Part shown: one piece after another, positions 14,466-15,978 of the stretch
Numbering within the stretch: the stretch's first letter is position 1
Layout: the number at the start of each line of letters is the position of its first letter
The notes under the pieces: model-generated
What the model was told of the DNA's origin: nothing
Database searches by the model: none
What the model saw: the letters and a program-made list of their open reading frames with translations, nothing else
DNA from: JBIQLO01 sp044464175
GTDB lineage: Bacteria > Planctomycetota > Phycisphaerae > Tepidisphaerales > Tepidisphaeraceae
Reading direction: 5' to 3'
DNA: 15,978 nt
Assembly: GCA_044464175.1 (NCBI GenBank)
Contig: JBIQLO010000085.1
Span: 1 to 15,978 of the forward strand
Program-made: the position numbers and the translations under genes

Positions 14466-15859
14466 AAGAACCACCTGCTGGATCGGAGCTTCACATTCAC
14501 CATTGTCGGTGACCAATCCGGCACCGACCGCAAACGTCCAAGTAGACGAGCGATCAGTTCGGAGTAGTAGATGGTGACAGGATCCGGGCCTGGCAATGTT
14601 GAACGCCACGACAACGACGTGAATTTCAACACCTGTTCGGCCAGGTAGTCCAAGGCACCATAGGTGGACTGTGGATGAAGGTGAACCAATAGTGGCGATG
14701 GAAGCGGTGAAGTGGGCTTCTTCACCAGCAAAGGACCATTCGTAGAGAGCAGTCGAGTAAAACGTCCCAGTTGTGCCACAACACCACGATTCGGCACATA
14801 AATTGCTTTTTTAACCCCGCTTCTATTACTGCGTCCGCCCTGCGAGGTATCCAATATCTTAAAGGGGTGTGCATGCGAGACGGTTAGGTAAGCGAACTGA
14901 AATTGCTGCTCGGTCCCAAGTTCTCGGACGCACTCCGCTGCGATTTCAGCCACTTCAATGTTTCGTAGGGGTTTAAAAGAGTGAAATACAATTCGTACGG
15001 TATCCCCAGGTTGCCAACCATTTCTTTTCTTGATCTCACGAAGAATCTCGAGTGTTGATGCTTTGAGTACATGTGGGTACTCGGCATAAGCACATTCTTG
15101 CGAGAGGTTGGAGAGAAGGTAATTGCCATCACCTCTGAAAACAGTTGTGATGCCGATATGCCGTTGGCGTTCGTCGAACCGGCTGCCAGACAACTCACAG
15201 GTACCTATGCCGATCACGATTTCGTCGTTAACTGTCAGGTCATGATCGACCGTCCAAGGCACGCCACCCAACTTGGCATATAATGCGATGGCGATGTTCT
15301 GCGCAACGTACATCAGCTCATAGTGAGGTCGAATGATCGTCGATAGCCGTGCTTCCTGAACCGGCACGCCCGCCATTAAAAAAATTGCCTTCGCATGGAG
15401 GTAAGGATTGTCGTGATCGGGGGCATTGGCATACTGGTCCGGAATGATAACAATCGCTGCATCATAGTTGTTGCCGGCGTTGGCCAACGTCTCCACGGCC
15501 GCTTGTCGGTATAGTTGCGCGATTGACCCGTTCCGCGCATTCAATAGCGGAATGGGCACGACCATAAACTGAGGGTTATTGAGACCAAACACCCTCGACC
15601 ATCCCGTGAATTTAGAAGAGGGAACTGAGACAATTCCGTCTCGAAATAATTTCAAAAACTGCTCCACCTGCCCTTGTGATTTGTCGGGGCATAATACCAG
15701 AATACGCGGTGAACGTTTAGCAAAGCTGTCGCGGCTGTATGGGCCATACTGCTCCAGGCCCTGCCAGGCATAGGGAGCCTGTTTGCTCTTTGCCGCATCG
15801 AAGCAGTAACCGGGATTTTGCAAATGAACGACGCTTTTGTAGCCATTGGTGTTGGCCAA
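14462..15859 (-). CDS. Short prokaryotic Argonaute (MID-PIWI only, inactive)
   Basis: A 465-residue short pAgo, which uses a guide nucleic acid to recognise invader sequences and then triggers a partner effector. Residues ~15-45 carry the usual lead-in (NPGYCFD, GLEQYGPYS). The MID-like part follows (RILVLCPD, then HAKAIFLMAGVPVQ, about 155-168, with the guide-end-binding lysine and glutamine). The PIWI part spans ~205-465: DEIVIGIGTCEL, HIGITTVFRGDGNYLL, GWQPGDTVRIVFHSFKPL, HPFKILD, NRGVVAQLG, HLHPQSTYGALDYLAEQV and the typical C-terminus SRWFL. Glycine 219 stands where slicing Argonautes have the first catalytic aspartate (IGID), so it should not cut by itself, as is normal for short pAgos. 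No PAZ domain is present. The start is uncertain: TTG 15859 is the only start codon after the in-frame stop at 15914-15916. The nuclease gene downstream is coupled to it. Confidence 0.88.
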   Translation of the reverse strand: MANTNGYKSVVHLQNPGYCFDAAKSKQAPYAWQGLEQYGPYSRDSFAKRSPRILVLCPDKSQGQVEQFLKLFRDGIVSVPSSKFTGWSRVFGLNNPQFMVVPIPLLNARNGSIAQLYRQAAVETLANAGNNYDAAIVIIPDQYANAPDHDNPYLHAKAIFLMAGVPVQEARLSTIIRPHYELMYVAQNIAIALYAKLGGVPWTVDHDLTVNDEIVIGIGTCELSGSRFDERQRHIGITTVFRGDGNYLLSNLSQECAYAEYPHVLKASTLEILREIKKRNGWQPGDTVRIVFHSFKPLRNIEVAEIAAECVRELGTEQQFQFAYLTVSHAHPFKILDTSQGGRSNRSGVKKAIYVPNRGVVAQLGRFTRLLSTNGPLLVKKPTSPLPSPLLVHLHPQSTYGALDYLAEQVLKFTSLSWRSTLPGPDPVTIYYSELIARLLGRLRSVPDWSPTMVNVKLRSSRWFL

Positions 15860-15901
15860 CCGGATTACTGGACCAAACTGGCATGATAATGACGGCGTGT
15901 G

Positions 15902-15926
15902 AACCCCTCCCCGTCAACTGGGTGCG
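15902..15926 (+). repeat. Weaker third copy of the flanking repeat
   Basis: AACCCCTC followed by GTCAACTG and GGTGCG resembles the repeat at 9501-9530 in the same orientation, with gaps of one to two bases. It lies just upstream of the Argonaute gene. If real, it marks a third cassette border. The match is short enough to need testing. Confidence 0.3.
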
Positions 15927-15938
15927 CATTGGGCTAAA

Positions 15939-15978
15939 TTAAGGTGGACTCGCCTCCGCCTGTTCGGCTGCCTCGCCG
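15939..15978 (-). CDS. Possible C-terminal tail of an upstream minus-strand gene
   Basis: Reading inward from the window edge, one minus-strand frame gives GEAAEQAEASPP followed by TAA (15941-15939). Codon use has G or C in most third positions, as in coding DNA here. Only 12 codons are visible, so no product can be named and it may be chance. Confidence 0.2.
   Translation of the reverse strand, partial: GEAAEQAEASPP

Overview
The window is high-GC bacterial DNA with no rRNA, tRNA or CRISPR array that I can see. The host cannot be named from the sequence alone. The AP2/HNH protein, the AbiE pair and the tandem Usp proteins next to a phosphoketolase would suit an environmental Planctomycetota-like or proteobacterial genome, but that is a guess.

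Left third (1-6442, + strand): an ordinary metabolic and stress block. It opens with the 3' end of a sensor histidine kinase. A phosphoketolase follows (xfp, start set by a good Shine-Dalgarno at 870-876), then an acetate kinase (ackA) overlapping it by a few bases, then two tandem-domain universal stress proteins. Xfp makes acetyl phosphate from sugar phosphates and AckA turns it into acetate plus ATP. Together with the Usp proteins this looks like an energy-stress or low-oxygen module. A nested inverted repeat sits between ackA and the first usp gene.

Middle (6443-9898): the most unusual object here is one 858-residue protein. Its first ~640 residues are nine consecutive winged-helix (MerR/excisionase-like) modules, each with the same internal spacing but a different recognition-helix sequence. 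They are followed by a degenerate HNH-like region and an AP2 DNA-binding domain. The gene lies between two ~30-bp direct repeats (6707-6737 and 9501-9530), the right one starting in its stop codon, so gene plus repeat looks like a movable cassette. The flanking non-coding DNA holds a decayed small ORF, hairpins and a probable minus-strand terminator.

Right part (9899-15978): a defence-type accessory region. It contains a minus-strand AbiEi/AbiEii type IV toxin-antitoxin operon with a recognisable promoter, a plus-strand DUF6880-like gene broken by a frameshift, and a minus-strand two-gene operon. That operon encodes a short, catalytically dead prokaryotic Argonaute and, coupled by an ATGA overlap, a protein ending in a DpnII/MboI-type PD-(D/E)XK nuclease domain. 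A third, weaker copy of the flanking repeat lies just upstream of the Argonaute gene. The Argonaute operon is visibly less GC-rich than the xfp-ackA block, in keeping with separate acquisition.

Two candidates for an undescribed system stand out: the nine-module winged-helix/HNH/AP2 protein with its flanking repeats, and the short Argonaute paired with a DpnII-like nuclease rather than a recognisable APAZ partner.
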